This document shows, in pieces, positions 1-8,049 of a stretch of DNA of 64,000 bases. Source of the DNA: Mycolicibacterium novocastrense. GTDB lineage: Bacteria > Actinomycetota > Actinomycetes > Mycobacteriales > Mycobacteriaceae. Under the pieces are notes generated by a model. That model was not told the origin of the DNA and did no database searches. It saw nothing but the letters and a program-made list of their open reading frames with translations. The stretch covers positions 39,663-103,662 of the forward strand of contig NZ_BCTA01000094.1 in assembly GCF_001570485.1 (NCBI RefSeq), given 5' to 3'. Both the position numbers and the translations under genes were made by a program. The number at the start of each line of letters is the position of its first letter. Positions within the stretch are counted from its first letter, which is position 1.

Positions 1-264
1 CGAGTCGATCTGGTCGCCGATCTCCGCGCCGAAGCCGGCGGGCCCGAGATAGCAGTCCCTGGGCAGGACGTCGCCCTCTTTGGCCAGCCGGATGAACGGC
101 GCGCGCACCCCGCGCTCGGCGATCAGTTCGTCGACCGCCTCTGGCGACAGCAGATCGCTGAAGTCGCGGGGCAACGCCTCGGCCCGCGTGAGCAACGGTT
201 GACGGCCCCAGTACTCGTCGGCGAACCGCCGGGCGTCAACCGCAGCGCAGCGCCCAAGCATCAT
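1..264 (-). CDS. JmjC/cupin-domain oxygenase, N-terminal part (3' end outside window)
   Basis: The minus strand is open from an ATG at 264 (a second ATG follows at 261) to the window edge. It encodes about 88 residues that begin MMLGRCAAVDARRFADEYWG and continue with GRQPLLTRAEALPRDFSDLL. The 'F..eYWgrqPLL.r' pattern is the N-terminal signature of bacterial JmjC/cupin 2-oxoglutarate oxygenases (the YcfD/NO66/MINA53 ribosomal-oxygenase group), which hydroxylate protein side chains using Fe(II). The metal-binding HxD...H residues would lie beyond the window, so catalytic integrity is not visible. It starts 10 nt after the stop of the repeat protein at 275-523 and is likely its co-transcribed partner. 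The family call is good; the substrate is unknown. Confidence 0.7.
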   Translation of the reverse strand, partial: MMLGRCAAVDARRFADEYWGRQPLLTRAEALPRDFSDLLSPEAVDELIAERGVRAPFIRLAKEGDVLPRDCYLGPAGFGAEIGDQIDS

Positions 265-274
265 CGGGTGAGGA

Positions 275-523
275 TCACGCGGTCCCGTCGGCGCCCCCGT
301 CGTGGCCTTCGGGGTTGGAGCCGCCGTCGGCCGGGCCTTCACCACCGGCTGTGCCGTCGGCGCCGCCGTCGTGGCCTTCGGGGTTGGAGCCCCCGTCGGC
401 GGGGCCTTCACCACCGGCTGTGCCGTCGGCGCCCCCGTCGTGGCCTTCGGGGTTGGAGCCGCCGTCGGCGGTACCCTCGCCGCCTGCGCCCGAGGTGGTG
501 ATGTCGTCATCGTCGAGTGCCAT
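275..523 (-). CDS. Small acidic tandem-repeat protein upstream of the JmjC oxygenase
   Basis: This 82-residue protein starts at ATG 523 with a strong GGAAGGGA ribosome site about 6 nt upstream. A 13-residue leader (MALDDDDITTSGA) is followed by three 23-residue repeats. Each repeat reads GGEGPADGGSN then PEGHDGGADGTA; the first has T instead of P. The DNA repeats with a 69-bp period and near identity. The protein is almost entirely Gly, Asp, Glu, Ala and His, has no hydrophobic core or signal peptide, and is probably disordered. It lies 10 nt upstream of the JmjC gene. I do not recognise a named family. A role as a peptide substrate of the neighbouring oxygenase, for example at the repeated His or Asp, is inference. 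Confidence 0.75.
   Translation of the reverse strand: MALDDDDITTSGAGGEGTADGGSNPEGHDGGADGTAGGEGPADGGSNPEGHDGGADGTAGGEGPADGGSNPEGHDGGADGTA
278..484. repeat. 69-bp coding tandem repeat, three copies
   Basis: The plus-strand block GTGGCCTTCGGGGTTGGAG recurs at 302, 371 and 440, giving an exact 69-bp period. The copies differ at only a few bases. They encode the three 23-residue repeats of the acidic protein on the minus strand. Such near-identical in-frame repeats suggest recent expansion and likely copy-number variation between strains. Confidence 0.9.
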
Positions 524-606
524 GTCGATCCCTTCCATTGGGCTGTGGTCCCCAGGGAGTTGCCCCGGACGGTGCCGACGAAACACCGCGAAACTATGGT
601 CGAGCG

Positions 607-1326
607 GTGACGATCTCCTACGACGAGTCGCTGCGCGAGCGGATCCGAGCGAACCTGTCGGGACACGAACGTCGCGCCGTGAGCGACCCGACGAAAAGGC
701 ACGCCGCGGTCGCCGTCGTGCTCGTCGATTCCGAGGTCGGCGAGGACAGGGTCGACCCGGTCGACGTCGACGGCTGGAACGACGGGCGAGGGATGCCCGA
801 CGCCGGTCTGGACGGCCGCATGGTCGACGTCTCCGGGGGCGCTGCTTTCTTCCTGTGCCGCAGGGCATCCCGGCTGACCTCACACGCCGCGCAGTGGGCG
901 CTGCCCGGTGGCCGGTTGGACCCGGGCGAGACGGTGGTCGACGCGGCGTTGCGCGAGCTCGACGAGGAGGTCGGCGTCAGGCTGCCGGATTCGACGGTGC
1001 TGGGTCTGCTCGACGACTACCCGACGCGGTCGGGATACGTCATCACCCCGGTGGTGATCTGGGGCGGGGGACGGCTCGCTCCGCGCCCGGCGCCCGACGA
1101 GGTCGTCGCGGTGTACCGGGTCGGGCTGCATCAGCTGCAGCGCCCCGACTCCCCGCGGTTCATCGAGATCCCCGAGAGCCCACGGCCGGTGGTGCAGGTC
1201 CCGCTGGGCAACGACCTGATCCACGCTCCGACCGGAGCGGTGCTCCTGCAGCTGCGCTGGCTGGGACTGGAGGGCCGGCACGATCCGGTCGACGAACTCG
1301 AGCAACCGGTCTTCGCCTGGAAGTAG
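607..1326 (+). CDS. NUDIX hydrolase, CoA-pyrophosphatase-like
   Basis: The 239-residue protein contains a complete Nudix box: G-RLDPG-E, seven residues, then RELDEEVGV. This places it among hydrolases of nucleoside diphosphates linked to another moiety. The C-terminal half, with its long insert before the box, resembles the CoA/NAD-type NUDIX proteins of actinobacteria, although substrate specificity cannot be read here. I chose the GTG at 607 (VTISYDESLRERI) because the longer frame from 517 would overlap the upstream region of the divergent repeat-protein gene and looks non-coding. It is divergent from the JmjC operon and followed by a FadE pair. Confidence 0.8.
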   Translation: MTISYDESLRERIRANLSGHERRAVSDPTKRHAAVAVVLVDSEVGEDRVDPVDVDGWNDGRGMPDAGLDGRMVDVSGGAAFFLCRRASRLTSHAAQWALPGGRLDPGETVVDAALRELDEEVGVRLPDSTVLGLLDDYPTRSGYVITPVVIWGGGRLAPRPAPDEVVAVYRVGLHQLQRPDSPRFIEIPESPRPVVQVPLGNDLIHAPTGAVLLQLRWLGLEGRHDPVDELEQPVFAWK

Positions 1327-1419
1327 AACGAGCACAATGCGATGAAGCGACATGGATGGGCAAGCGGGGCCGAAGGCGGGTATCCGGCCGGCAACCGCAC
1401 GAGAGGAACGGGGTAGACC

Positions 1420-2592
1420 GTGAAACTGGCGTTGAGTGACGAGGACGCGGCATTCCGCGAGGAGCTGCGACGGTTCTACACCTCCGAGATCCCCGAGGAC
1501 ATCCGCGAGCGGGGCAAGACCGGGCACTCGAAGTTTCCCGAGGACATGGTCACCAGCCAGCGGATTCTTCACGCCAACGGGCTGGCCGTGCCGAACTGGC
1601 CGGTCGAGTGGGGCGGCAAGGAATGGACGCCGCTGCAGCGCCAGATCTGGCTGGACGAGATGCAGCTGGCCGGCGTGCCCGAACCGCTGGCATTCAACAC
1701 CAAGATGGTCGGCCCGGTGATCGCCCAGTTCGGCTCGCAGGCCATGAAGGAACGCTTCCTGCCGCCGACGGCCAACATCGACATCTGGTGGTGTCAGGGC
1801 TTCTCCGAACCGGAGGCCGGCTCGGACCTCGCGTCGCTGCGGACCACGGCCGTCCGCGACGGGGACACCTACGTCGTCAACGGCCAGAAGACGTGGACGA
1901 CGCTCGGTCAGTACGCCGACTGGATCTTCCTGCTGGCGCGCACGGACCCCAACGCGCCCAAGCGGCAGGCCGGTATCTCCTTCCTGTTGGCCGAGATGTC
2001 GACCCCGGGCATCACGCTGCGGCCGATCGAGCTGATCGACGGCAGCTACGAGGTCAACGAGGTCTTCTTCGAGGACGTGAGAATTCCCGCCGATCAACTC
2101 GTCGGCGAGGAGAACCAGGGCTGGACCTACGCCAAGTTCCTGCTCGGCAACGAGCGCACCGGCATCGCCCGCATCGGGCTGACGAAACTGTGGATGTCAC
2201 AGGTGAAGGAACACGCCGCCAAGCTCGAGGTCAACGGCACACCGCTGCTCGAGGACCCGTTGTTCGCCGCGCGGGTCGCCGAGATCGAGACCGGACTGCT
2301 CGCGCTGGAGCTCACGCAGATGCGGGTCAGCGGATCGGAGGCCGACGGCAAGCCGAACCCCGCGTCGTCGATCCTCAAACTGCGCGGCAGCCAGCTGCAG
2401 CAGGCCGCAACCGAGTTGTTCGTCGAGGTGGCCGGGCCGGAGGCGTTACCGTTCGACGCCGGCGACCTCGACGTGCCGACCTGGGCGCAGGACGCCGCGC
2501 CCCGCTACCTGAACTATCGGAAGACGTCGATCTACGGCGGTACCAACGAGGTTCAACGCACCATCATCGCTTCGACCATCCTGGGATTGTGA
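1420..2592 (+). CDS. Acyl-CoA dehydrogenase (FadE-type), first of a pair
   Basis: This 390-residue FAD flavoprotein has the acyl-CoA dehydrogenase signatures GFSEPEAGSDLASLRTTA and VVNGQKTWTT in the middle domain and YGGTNEVQRTIIASTILGL at the C-terminus. It starts at GTG 1420 after a GAGAGGAACGGGG ribosome site. It lies 7 nt upstream of a second, divergent acyl-CoA dehydrogenase gene. Mycobacterial FadE pairs of this kind form heterotetramers that oxidise bulky or side-chain acyl-CoAs such as sterol intermediates. The substrate here is unknown and the heteromer is inferred from the pairing. Confidence 0.92.
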   Translation: MKLALSDEDAAFREELRRFYTSEIPEDIRERGKTGHSKFPEDMVTSQRILHANGLAVPNWPVEWGGKEWTPLQRQIWLDEMQLAGVPEPLAFNTKMVGPVIAQFGSQAMKERFLPPTANIDIWWCQGFSEPEAGSDLASLRTTAVRDGDTYVVNGQKTWTTLGQYADWIFLLARTDPNAPKRQAGISFLLAEMSTPGITLRPIELIDGSYEVNEVFFEDVRIPADQLVGEENQGWTYAKFLLGNERTGIARIGLTKLWMSQVKEHAAKLEVNGTPLLEDPLFAARVAEIETGLLALELTQMRVSGSEADGKPNPASSILKLRGSQLQQAATELFVEVAGPEALPFDAGDLDVPTWAQDAAPRYLNYRKTSIYGGTNEVQRTIIASTILGL

Positions 2593-2599
2593 GCCTGCC

Positions 2600-3691
2600 G
2601 TGGACTTCGACCTGACCGAGGAACAGCAACTACTGCGTGACGTCACCCGCGACGTGCTGGCGGGCCGCGAGAGCGTCCGGACCGAAGGGGACCCGGGCTG
2701 GAGCCGTGAGGTCTGGGGCCAATTGGCCGAAGTCGGCATCCTCGGGCTCGGATTCGATCCCGACGAGGCCGGCCAGATCGAGGCAATGGTGGTGCTGACC
2801 GAGATCGGCAGACGGCTCGCGCCCGAACCGGTCGCCCAGGCCGCGATGATCCCCGGCGTCCTGATCGCCGAGGTGGGCAGCGACCAGCAGAAGGAGATCC
2901 TCGACGCCGTGGCGGCCGGTGAGACCCTGCTGGCCTTCGCCCACGCGGAGCCCGGGTCGCGGCTTCCGGCCGCCGAACCCACCACGCGCGCCGAACAGAG
3001 CGGCGATGCCTGGACGCTCACCGGTCGCAAGAATCCCGTGCTGGCCGGTGACACCGCCGACACCATCGTCGTCACCGCGGCGCTGCCCGGCGGTGGGGTG
3101 GGGCTGTTCGTCGTCGACGGTGCGGCGGTGAACCGGGCGCCGTATCGGACGTTCGACGGCCGCGGTGGTGCCCAAATCGACTTCGACTCCACACCGGCCG
3201 AACCCCTCGGCGACGGCGGGGATGCGACCGAACACGTCACCCGCACGGTCATCCGTTATCAGTCGGCGCTGTGCGCGGAGGCGGTCGGAGCGATGGAGGA
3301 GGCGCTGCGGCTCACCACCGAATACCTCACCAGCCGAAAGCAATTCGGCGTCCCGCTGAGCAAGTTCCAGACCCTGACGCAGCGCGCGGCCGACATGTAC
3401 GTCTCGCTCGAACTCGCGCGAAGCATGAACTTCTACGCCGCGATGTCGATCGCCGACGGCAGGTTCGACCCGCTGATCGCCGCACGGGCCAAGTTCCAGA
3501 TCGGACGGTCCGGACGGCACATCGCGCAGGAGGCGATCCAATTGCACGGCGGCATCGGGATGACCGCGGAGTATCCCGTCGGCCACTACGCGGCGCGGCT
3601 CACCGCCATCGACAACACGTTCGGCACCACCGACGACCAGCTCCGCACGCTCATCGGACACGTCGGCGACTACGGAACGGTGTCGCTGTAG
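2600..3691 (+). CDS. Acyl-CoA dehydrogenase (FadE-type), second of a pair
   Basis: The 363-residue protein is an acyl-CoA dehydrogenase, recognised from the C-terminal segments TTEYLTSRKQFGVPLSKFQT and QEAIQLHGGIGMTAEYPVGH. It lacks the YxGT(N/S) segment seen in its partner and has a weakened middle domain, which is typical of the second subunit of heteromeric mycobacterial FadE enzymes. It follows the first FadE by 7 nt and is surely co-transcribed. Its likely job is to complete an alpha2beta2 dehydrogenase and share the FAD site. The substrate cannot be read from the sequence. Confidence 0.9.
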   Translation: MDFDLTEEQQLLRDVTRDVLAGRESVRTEGDPGWSREVWGQLAEVGILGLGFDPDEAGQIEAMVVLTEIGRRLAPEPVAQAAMIPGVLIAEVGSDQQKEILDAVAAGETLLAFAHAEPGSRLPAAEPTTRAEQSGDAWTLTGRKNPVLAGDTADTIVVTAALPGGGVGLFVVDGAAVNRAPYRTFDGRGGAQIDFDSTPAEPLGDGGDATEHVTRTVIRYQSALCAEAVGAMEEALRLTTEYLTSRKQFGVPLSKFQTLTQRAADMYVSLELARSMNFYAAMSIADGRFDPLIAARAKFQIGRSGRHIAQEAIQLHGGIGMTAEYPVGHYAARLTAIDNTFGTTDDQLRTLIGHVGDYGTVSL

Positions 3692-3833
3692 GTCCTGCGC
3701 GAGCGCGCACCCTTGTACGGTCTCCGGCCGCGTAGCTGTACGAGGCGAGTGCTCGGCCCGGCGGCTTGTTGGGCTGAGGGCATGATGGGTGAGCCCGCGC
3801 ATCGCCGCGGATGCTCGGCAGCGAAGGGTGTGC

Positions 3834-4991
3834 ATGTTCATCGTCATCCTCGGCACGGTGCTGGTGCTGATGCACGCCTATCTGTGGAAGCGGCTGATCA
3901 AGGACACCACCCGGCCCGGTCGAGTGCGCTGGATACTGAGCGCCGCCTTCGCCGGGCTGGCAGGACTGTTGCTCGCCGCGCTCTTCCTGCCCCGCCTGAC
4001 AGGTCCGGCCGACGCGGGCTGGTACGCCTGGCCGGGCTACGTGTGGTTCGGCCTGGCCGCGTACCTGCTGTTGGCGCTGCTGGTACTCGAACCCGTGCGA
4101 CTGGCGCTGCGGCGGTGGGTCCGCGGGGATGCGGCTGCAGAACCCGAGGACGCGAACGTGCTGAGCCGCCGGTTGTTTTTGGCCCGCGCGAGTGCCGTCG
4201 CCGCAGGCGCAGCGTCGGTGGGTCTGGTCGGTGTCGGGACGGCCACCGCGCTGAGTCCGCCCGATGTGCTGCGGGTACCGGTGCGGCTGCGCAATCTCGA
4301 CCCGGCGTTTCGCGGGTTTCGCGTCGCGGTGGTGTCCGACATCCACCTCGGACCGCTGGCAGGCAGGGCGCACACCGAGCGGATCGTCGACATGATCAAC
4401 GAGACCGGCCCCGACCTCGTCGCGATCGTCGGTGACGTGGTCGACGGCTCGGTCACCGAACTCGGCCCGGCCGCAGCGCCATTGGGTGATATCAGCGCAC
4501 GAGAGGGCGCCTTCTTCGTCACCGGAAACCACGAGTACTTCGTCGACGACACACTCGAGTGGCTACGCGAGATGGAGCGGTTGGGCATCCAACCGTTGCG
4601 CAACGAGAACACCGTGGTCCGCCGCGGCGGTGCCGTGTTCAACCTGGCGGGGGTCAACGACATCGCCGGTGAAAGAGTCTCGGACGGACCGGATTTCGAC
4701 CGCGCCCTGAGGGGTGTCTCCTCGGCCGGGCCGACGGTGCTGCTCGCGCACCAACCGGTGCTCGTCGAGGAGGCCGCCGCGCGCGGAGTGGACCTGCAGC
4801 TGTCCGGGCACACTCACGGCGGGCAGATGTGGCCGTTCCACTACCTCGTGCGCGCCGTGCAACCCTCGCTCGCGGGCCTTTCGACAGTCGACGACACCCA
4901 GCTGTACGTGACCCGCGGCGCGGGGTTCTGGGGTCCGCCGGTGCGCATCGGGGCTCCGCCGGATATCACGGTGCTCGCGCTGGAGCCATAG
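3834..4991 (+). CDS. Membrane-anchored metallophosphoesterase (YaeI-like)
   Basis: The 385-residue protein begins with several hydrophobic segments (FIVILGTVLVLMHAYLW, then AAFAGLAGLLLAALF and a third near residues 65-85). After an arginine-rich link comes a calcineurin-like metallophosphoesterase domain. Its metal ligands are visible as DIHLG, GDVVDG, GNHEYF and GHTHGGQMWP. This matches the YaeI/YkuE subfamily, which acts at the membrane, in some cases on lipid-linked phosphates. I chose ATG 3834 because it has a GAAGG site at the right distance; an in-frame start at 3789 is possible but has no better site. The physiological substrate is unknown. Confidence 0.88.
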   Translation: MFIVILGTVLVLMHAYLWKRLIKDTTRPGRVRWILSAAFAGLAGLLLAALFLPRLTGPADAGWYAWPGYVWFGLAAYLLLALLVLEPVRLALRRWVRGDAAAEPEDANVLSRRLFLARASAVAAGAASVGLVGVGTATALSPPDVLRVPVRLRNLDPAFRGFRVAVVSDIHLGPLAGRAHTERIVDMINETGPDLVAIVGDVVDGSVTELGPAAAPLGDISAREGAFFVTGNHEYFVDDTLEWLREMERLGIQPLRNENTVVRRGGAVFNLAGVNDIAGERVSDGPDFDRALRGVSSAGPTVLLAHQPVLVEEAAARGVDLQLSGHTHGGQMWPFHYLVRAVQPSLAGLSTVDDTQLYVTRGAGFWGPPVRIGAPPDITVLALEP

Positions 4992-4994
4992 TCG

Positions 4995-5014
4995 CCTGGT
5001 ACGGCCGTACCAGG
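4995..5014. promoter_or_regulatory. Perfect 20-bp palindrome upstream of the FAAL gene
   Basis: CCTGGTACGGCCGTACCAGG is a gap-free perfect inverted repeat. It ends 31 bp before the FAAL start and would overlap the -35 region of the candidate -10 at 5033-5038. Its core GTACG-NN-CGTAC is the same as that of the TetR-type operators at 22.7-34.7 kb. It looks like a dimeric repressor site. Confidence 0.6.
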
Positions 5015-5032
5015 AACGACGCGGGCGCTCCT

Positions 5033-5038
5033 TAGACT
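5033..5038 (+). promoter_or_regulatory. Candidate -10 element of a leaderless FAAL promoter
   Basis: TAGACT fits the mycobacterial TANNNT -10 pattern. A start 7 nt downstream would fall on the A of the ATG at 5045, giving a leaderless mRNA. This agrees with the absence of a Shine-Dalgarno sequence there. It is inferred from the sequence only. Confidence 0.45.
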
Positions 5039-5044
5039 GCTCCC

Positions 5045-6853
5045 ATGATGGCCCGTTCCGTACCGCACGACGGCCTGCTGCGGATCGAGGACTGCCTGGA
5101 CGCCGACGGCCGGGTGGCGGTACCCGCCGGGGTGAACCTGATCTCCCTGATCGACCGCAACATCGCCAACGTCGGCGACGCGCCGGCCTACCGCTACCTC
5201 GATCACACCGGTGACGGACGGGTCGACGAACTCACCTGGAGACAACTCGGGGTACGCCTGCGGGCGGTCGCCGCGACCCTGCAGCGCGTGACCCGGCGAG
5301 GCGACCGGGTCGCGATCCTGGCGCCGCAGGGACTCGACTACCTCGTCGCGTTCTTCGGTGTGATCAAGGCGGGCGCGATCGCGGTCCCGCTGTTCGCACC
5401 CGAGTTGCAGGGGCACGCGCAACGACTGGACACCGCGCTGAGCGACTGCGAACCGTCCGTCGTGGTGACCACAGCGGCCGCGGCCTCGAACGTGCGCAGC
5501 TTCCTGTCTGACCTCGACGGCGTACCGGCGCCTCGGGTCGTCGTGATCGACGATATCGGTGCGACAGGCGATTTCGAGCCGGTCGAGCTGGCGCTCGACG
5601 CCGTATCCCATCTGCAGTACACCTCCGGTGCGACGCGGCCTCCCGCCGGCGTCGAGATCACGCATCGCGCGGTCGGCACGAACCTGATCCAGATGATCCT
5701 GTCCATCGATCTGCTCGACCGGAAAGTGCACGGCGTCAGCTGGTTACCGCTGTTCCACGACATGGGCCTGTCGATGATCGGATTTCCCGCCGTGTACGGC
5801 GGACATTCGACGCTGATGTCCCCGACCGCGTTCATCCGCCGCCCACAACGCTGGCTTCGGGCGCTCTCGGACGGGTCGCGTGAGGGCCGGGTGGTCACGG
5901 CCGCGCCGAACTTCGCCTATGAATACGCGGCGCAACGCGGCCGACCCACGGACGGCGAGGACCTCGACCTGAGCAAGGCGGTGCTGATCATCGGCTCGGA
6001 GCCGGTCAGCATCGACGCGATCACCGCCTTCAACGACGCGTTCGCGCCATATGGTCTGCCGCCGAACGCGTTTCGGCCGTCGTACGGAATCGCCGAAGCC
6101 ACGCTGTTCGTCGCCACCATTGAACCCGACGCCCACGCCGCCGCGGTGTACCTCGACCGCACGCATCTCAGCGGGGGCCGCGCGGTACCCGTCGCCGCCG
6201 ATTCACCCGATGCGGTGGCCCACGTGTCCTGCGGACGGGTGGCGCGCAGCCAGTGGGCCGTCATCGTCGATCCCGACACCGGCGCCGAACTGCCCGACGG
6301 AACCGTCGGTGAGATCTGGCTGCACGGCGACAATCTCGGGCGCGGCTACTGGGGTCGGCCCGACGAGTCGCGGCACGCCTTCGGGGCCCGGCTCACGTCC
6401 CGCCTATCTGCGAGCCATGCGGAAGGTGTTGACGAGCAGGCGAACTGGCTGCGCACCGGTGATCTCGGCGTCTACCTCGACGGCGGGCTGTTCGTCACCG
6501 GACGGCGTGCCGATCTGATCATCATCGACGGCAGGCACCACTATCCGCAGGATATCGAGGCGACCGCCCAAGGCGCCTCGGCGATGGTGCGCCCAGGCCA
6601 CGTCACCGCGTTCACGGTGCCCGCCCCCCACGGCGATGCGCTCGTGATCGTCGCCGAACGCGCCACCGGAACCGCGCGCAACGATCCGGCGCCCGAGATC
6701 GACGCGATCCGCGCCGATGTGCTTGTGCGGCACGGGATCCCGGTCGCTGACATCCGCTTTGTCGCCGCAGGTGTCATCCCGCGCACGACCAGCGGCAAGC
6801 TGGCTCGCGGAGCCTGCCGCAGCGAGTACCTCAGTGGGAAGCTGAAAGGTTAA
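5045..6853 (+). CDS. Fatty acyl-AMP ligase (FAAL)
   Basis: The 602-residue protein belongs to the adenylate-forming superfamily. The phosphate-binding motif is LQYTSGATRPPAGVEITH, the form characteristic of FAALs rather than acyl-CoA ligases. Later motifs include SYGIAEATLFV, the LRTGDLGVYLDGGLFVTGR hinge region and the C-terminal lysine segment PRTTSGKLARGACR. FAALs activate fatty acids as acyl-adenylates and pass them to carrier proteins of polyketide synthases. No PKS or carrier protein gene lies in the window, so its partner is elsewhere. ATG codons at 5045 and 5048 lack a ribosome site and fit a leaderless transcript. Confidence 0.9.
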   Translation: MMARSVPHDGLLRIEDCLDADGRVAVPAGVNLISLIDRNIANVGDAPAYRYLDHTGDGRVDELTWRQLGVRLRAVAATLQRVTRRGDRVAILAPQGLDYLVAFFGVIKAGAIAVPLFAPELQGHAQRLDTALSDCEPSVVVTTAAAASNVRSFLSDLDGVPAPRVVVIDDIGATGDFEPVELALDAVSHLQYTSGATRPPAGVEITHRAVGTNLIQMILSIDLLDRKVHGVSWLPLFHDMGLSMIGFPAVYGGHSTLMSPTAFIRRPQRWLRALSDGSREGRVVTAAPNFAYEYAAQRGRPTDGEDLDLSKAVLIIGSEPVSIDAITAFNDAFAPYGLPPNAFRPSYGIAEATLFVATIEPDAHAAAVYLDRTHLSGGRAVPVAADSPDAVAHVSCGRVARSQWAVIVDPDTGAELPDGTVGEIWLHGDNLGRGYWGRPDESRHAFGARLTSRLSASHAEGVDEQANWLRTGDLGVYLDGGLFVTGRRADLIIIDGRHHYPQDIEATAQGASAMVRPGHVTAFTVPAPHGDALVIVAERATGTARNDPAPEIDAIRADVLVRHGIPVADIRFVAAGVIPRTTSGKLARGACRSEYLSGKLKG

Positions 6854-7821
6854 CCAACACCGAGCTTCTCACGCACCGTGTCGGCGAGGAAGCGGGCTGC
6901 AGACACCGGGCGGAACGCGCGGGCAGCGGCGGTGAGCGCCTCCTGCGCCTCGGCGCTGAGCTCGATGTCGGCGGCTGCAACGTTGAACTCGAGCTGTTCG
7001 ACGCTGGATGCACCGGGGATCGCGACGACGTTGGGCAGGTGGATCAGCCACGCCAACGCGACCTGCGCGGGTTTGGCACCGACGTCGGCGGCGACATCGC
7101 GCAGCGTCTGCAGCAGCGGTTCGGCGCGCCGCAGGTTCTCGGTACCGAACAGCGGGTTCGTCGCGCGCACGCCGCCAGGCCGGTTGTCGGGACCGTACTT
7201 GCCACCGAGCAGTCCCTGCGCCAGCGGGCTGTAGGCGATCACGATGCGGTTCTCCCGTTCGGCGAACGGCACCAGACGATCGAGCGCCTTGGGATGGGCC
7301 AGCGAGAAGTGCACCTGATTGCTGATCACCGGTCGTCCGAGCGCGGTGTCGGCCCGCTGCCAGCGCGACAGCGAGTAGTTGGACACACCCGCCGCACCGA
7401 TCACACCGTCATCGATCAGGTCGCGCATCCCCGGCATGATCACCGAATCGGGCACCACCGGGTTGGACTGGTGGATCTGGTACAGCGGGATCTTCTGCAG
7501 CCCGAACCGCTGCGCGCTGGCGTGCGCGCGTTGCTTGACCACCGCCGGGAACGGGGCCACCGGGAAGACCTTGCTGGCCACGGCCACGTCGGCGCGCTGA
7601 TCGCCCAGCGCCTCGCCGAGGATCCTCTCGCTCTTGCCGAAACCGTAGATCTCCGCCGTGTCGAACAACGTGACGCCCAGCGCCAGCGAACGCTGCACGA
7701 TTTCTCGAGCGGGACCGGCGGCGTAGCTGTCGCCGTACCCCCACTCCCGAGACCCGAACTGCCAGGTCCCGAGCCCGATACGGCTGACCCGCCCCACACC
7801 CTCGACGTCTAAGTACTTCAC
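6850..7821 (-). CDS. Aldo/keto reductase
   Basis: The 323-residue protein is a typical NADPH-dependent aldo/keto reductase. It shows the N-terminal strand VSRIGLGTWQFGSREWGYG, the catalytic tyrosine motif FDTAEIYGFGKSERILGEAL, the substrate-channel motif GVSNYSLSRWQRA and the cofactor motif VAIPGASSVEQLEFNV. I chose GTG 7821 (VKYLDVEGVG); a GTG at 7830 is equally possible. The stop codon overlaps the stop of the convergent FAAL gene (TTAA at 6850-6853), so the two genes have no spacer. The carbonyl substrate is unknown. Confidence 0.88.
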   Translation of the reverse strand: MKYLDVEGVGRVSRIGLGTWQFGSREWGYGDSYAAGPAREIVQRSLALGVTLFDTAEIYGFGKSERILGEALGDQRADVAVASKVFPVAPFPAVVKQRAHASAQRFGLQKIPLYQIHQSNPVVPDSVIMPGMRDLIDDGVIGAAGVSNYSLSRWQRADTALGRPVISNQVHFSLAHPKALDRLVPFAERENRIVIAYSPLAQGLLGGKYGPDNRPGGVRATNPLFGTENLRRAEPLLQTLRDVAADVGAKPAQVALAWLIHLPNVVAIPGASSVEQLEFNVAAADIELSAEAQEALTAAARAFRPVSAARFLADTVREKLGVG

Positions 7822-7939
7822 GTTGGCCACAGTACTGACGCGGCAGATCGATAACGGCGGGTTTTGGCGCCCCGAGGCCGGGGTATGTGAGGCGGGCTGC
7901 AGAAAGTCGGCATGACACAAGTCTCGAAAGGCGTAACGC

Positions 7940-8047
7940 ATGCTCGAGTTCATCTGCCCCACGTGCGGGTTTTTCAATCTCGAAGAGGCGGTTTGCGAGT
8001 CCTGCAGCGGCCGGGCCGGCGACACCGACCTGGCGATGGCCGGCTGA
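7940..8047 (+). CDS. 35-residue zinc-ribbon-like small protein
   Basis: A short frame opens at ATG 7940 after an AAAGG ribosome site 9 nt upstream and ends at TGA 8045-8047. It encodes 35 residues starting MLEFICPTCGFFNLEEAVCE. Two cysteine pairs, CPTC and CESC, are spaced 10 residues apart as in a rubredoxin knuckle or zinc ribbon. Only 2 nt separate its stop from the ATG of the alpha/beta hydrolase, which suggests translational coupling. A small metal-binding partner or regulator of the hydrolase is an inference; no function is known to me. Confidence 0.65.
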   Translation: MLEFICPTCGFFNLEEAVCESCSGRAGDTDLAMAG

Positions 8048-8049
8048 CC

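Noticed and set aside
2630..3856. 408-codon minus-strand frame over the second FadE
   Set aside because: Shadow of a clear acyl-CoA dehydrogenase; no family motifs.
5045..6853. Acyl-CoA ligase (FadD, CoA-forming) call
   Set aside because: The LQYTSGATRPPAGV motif is FAAL type; there is no evidence for CoA ligation.
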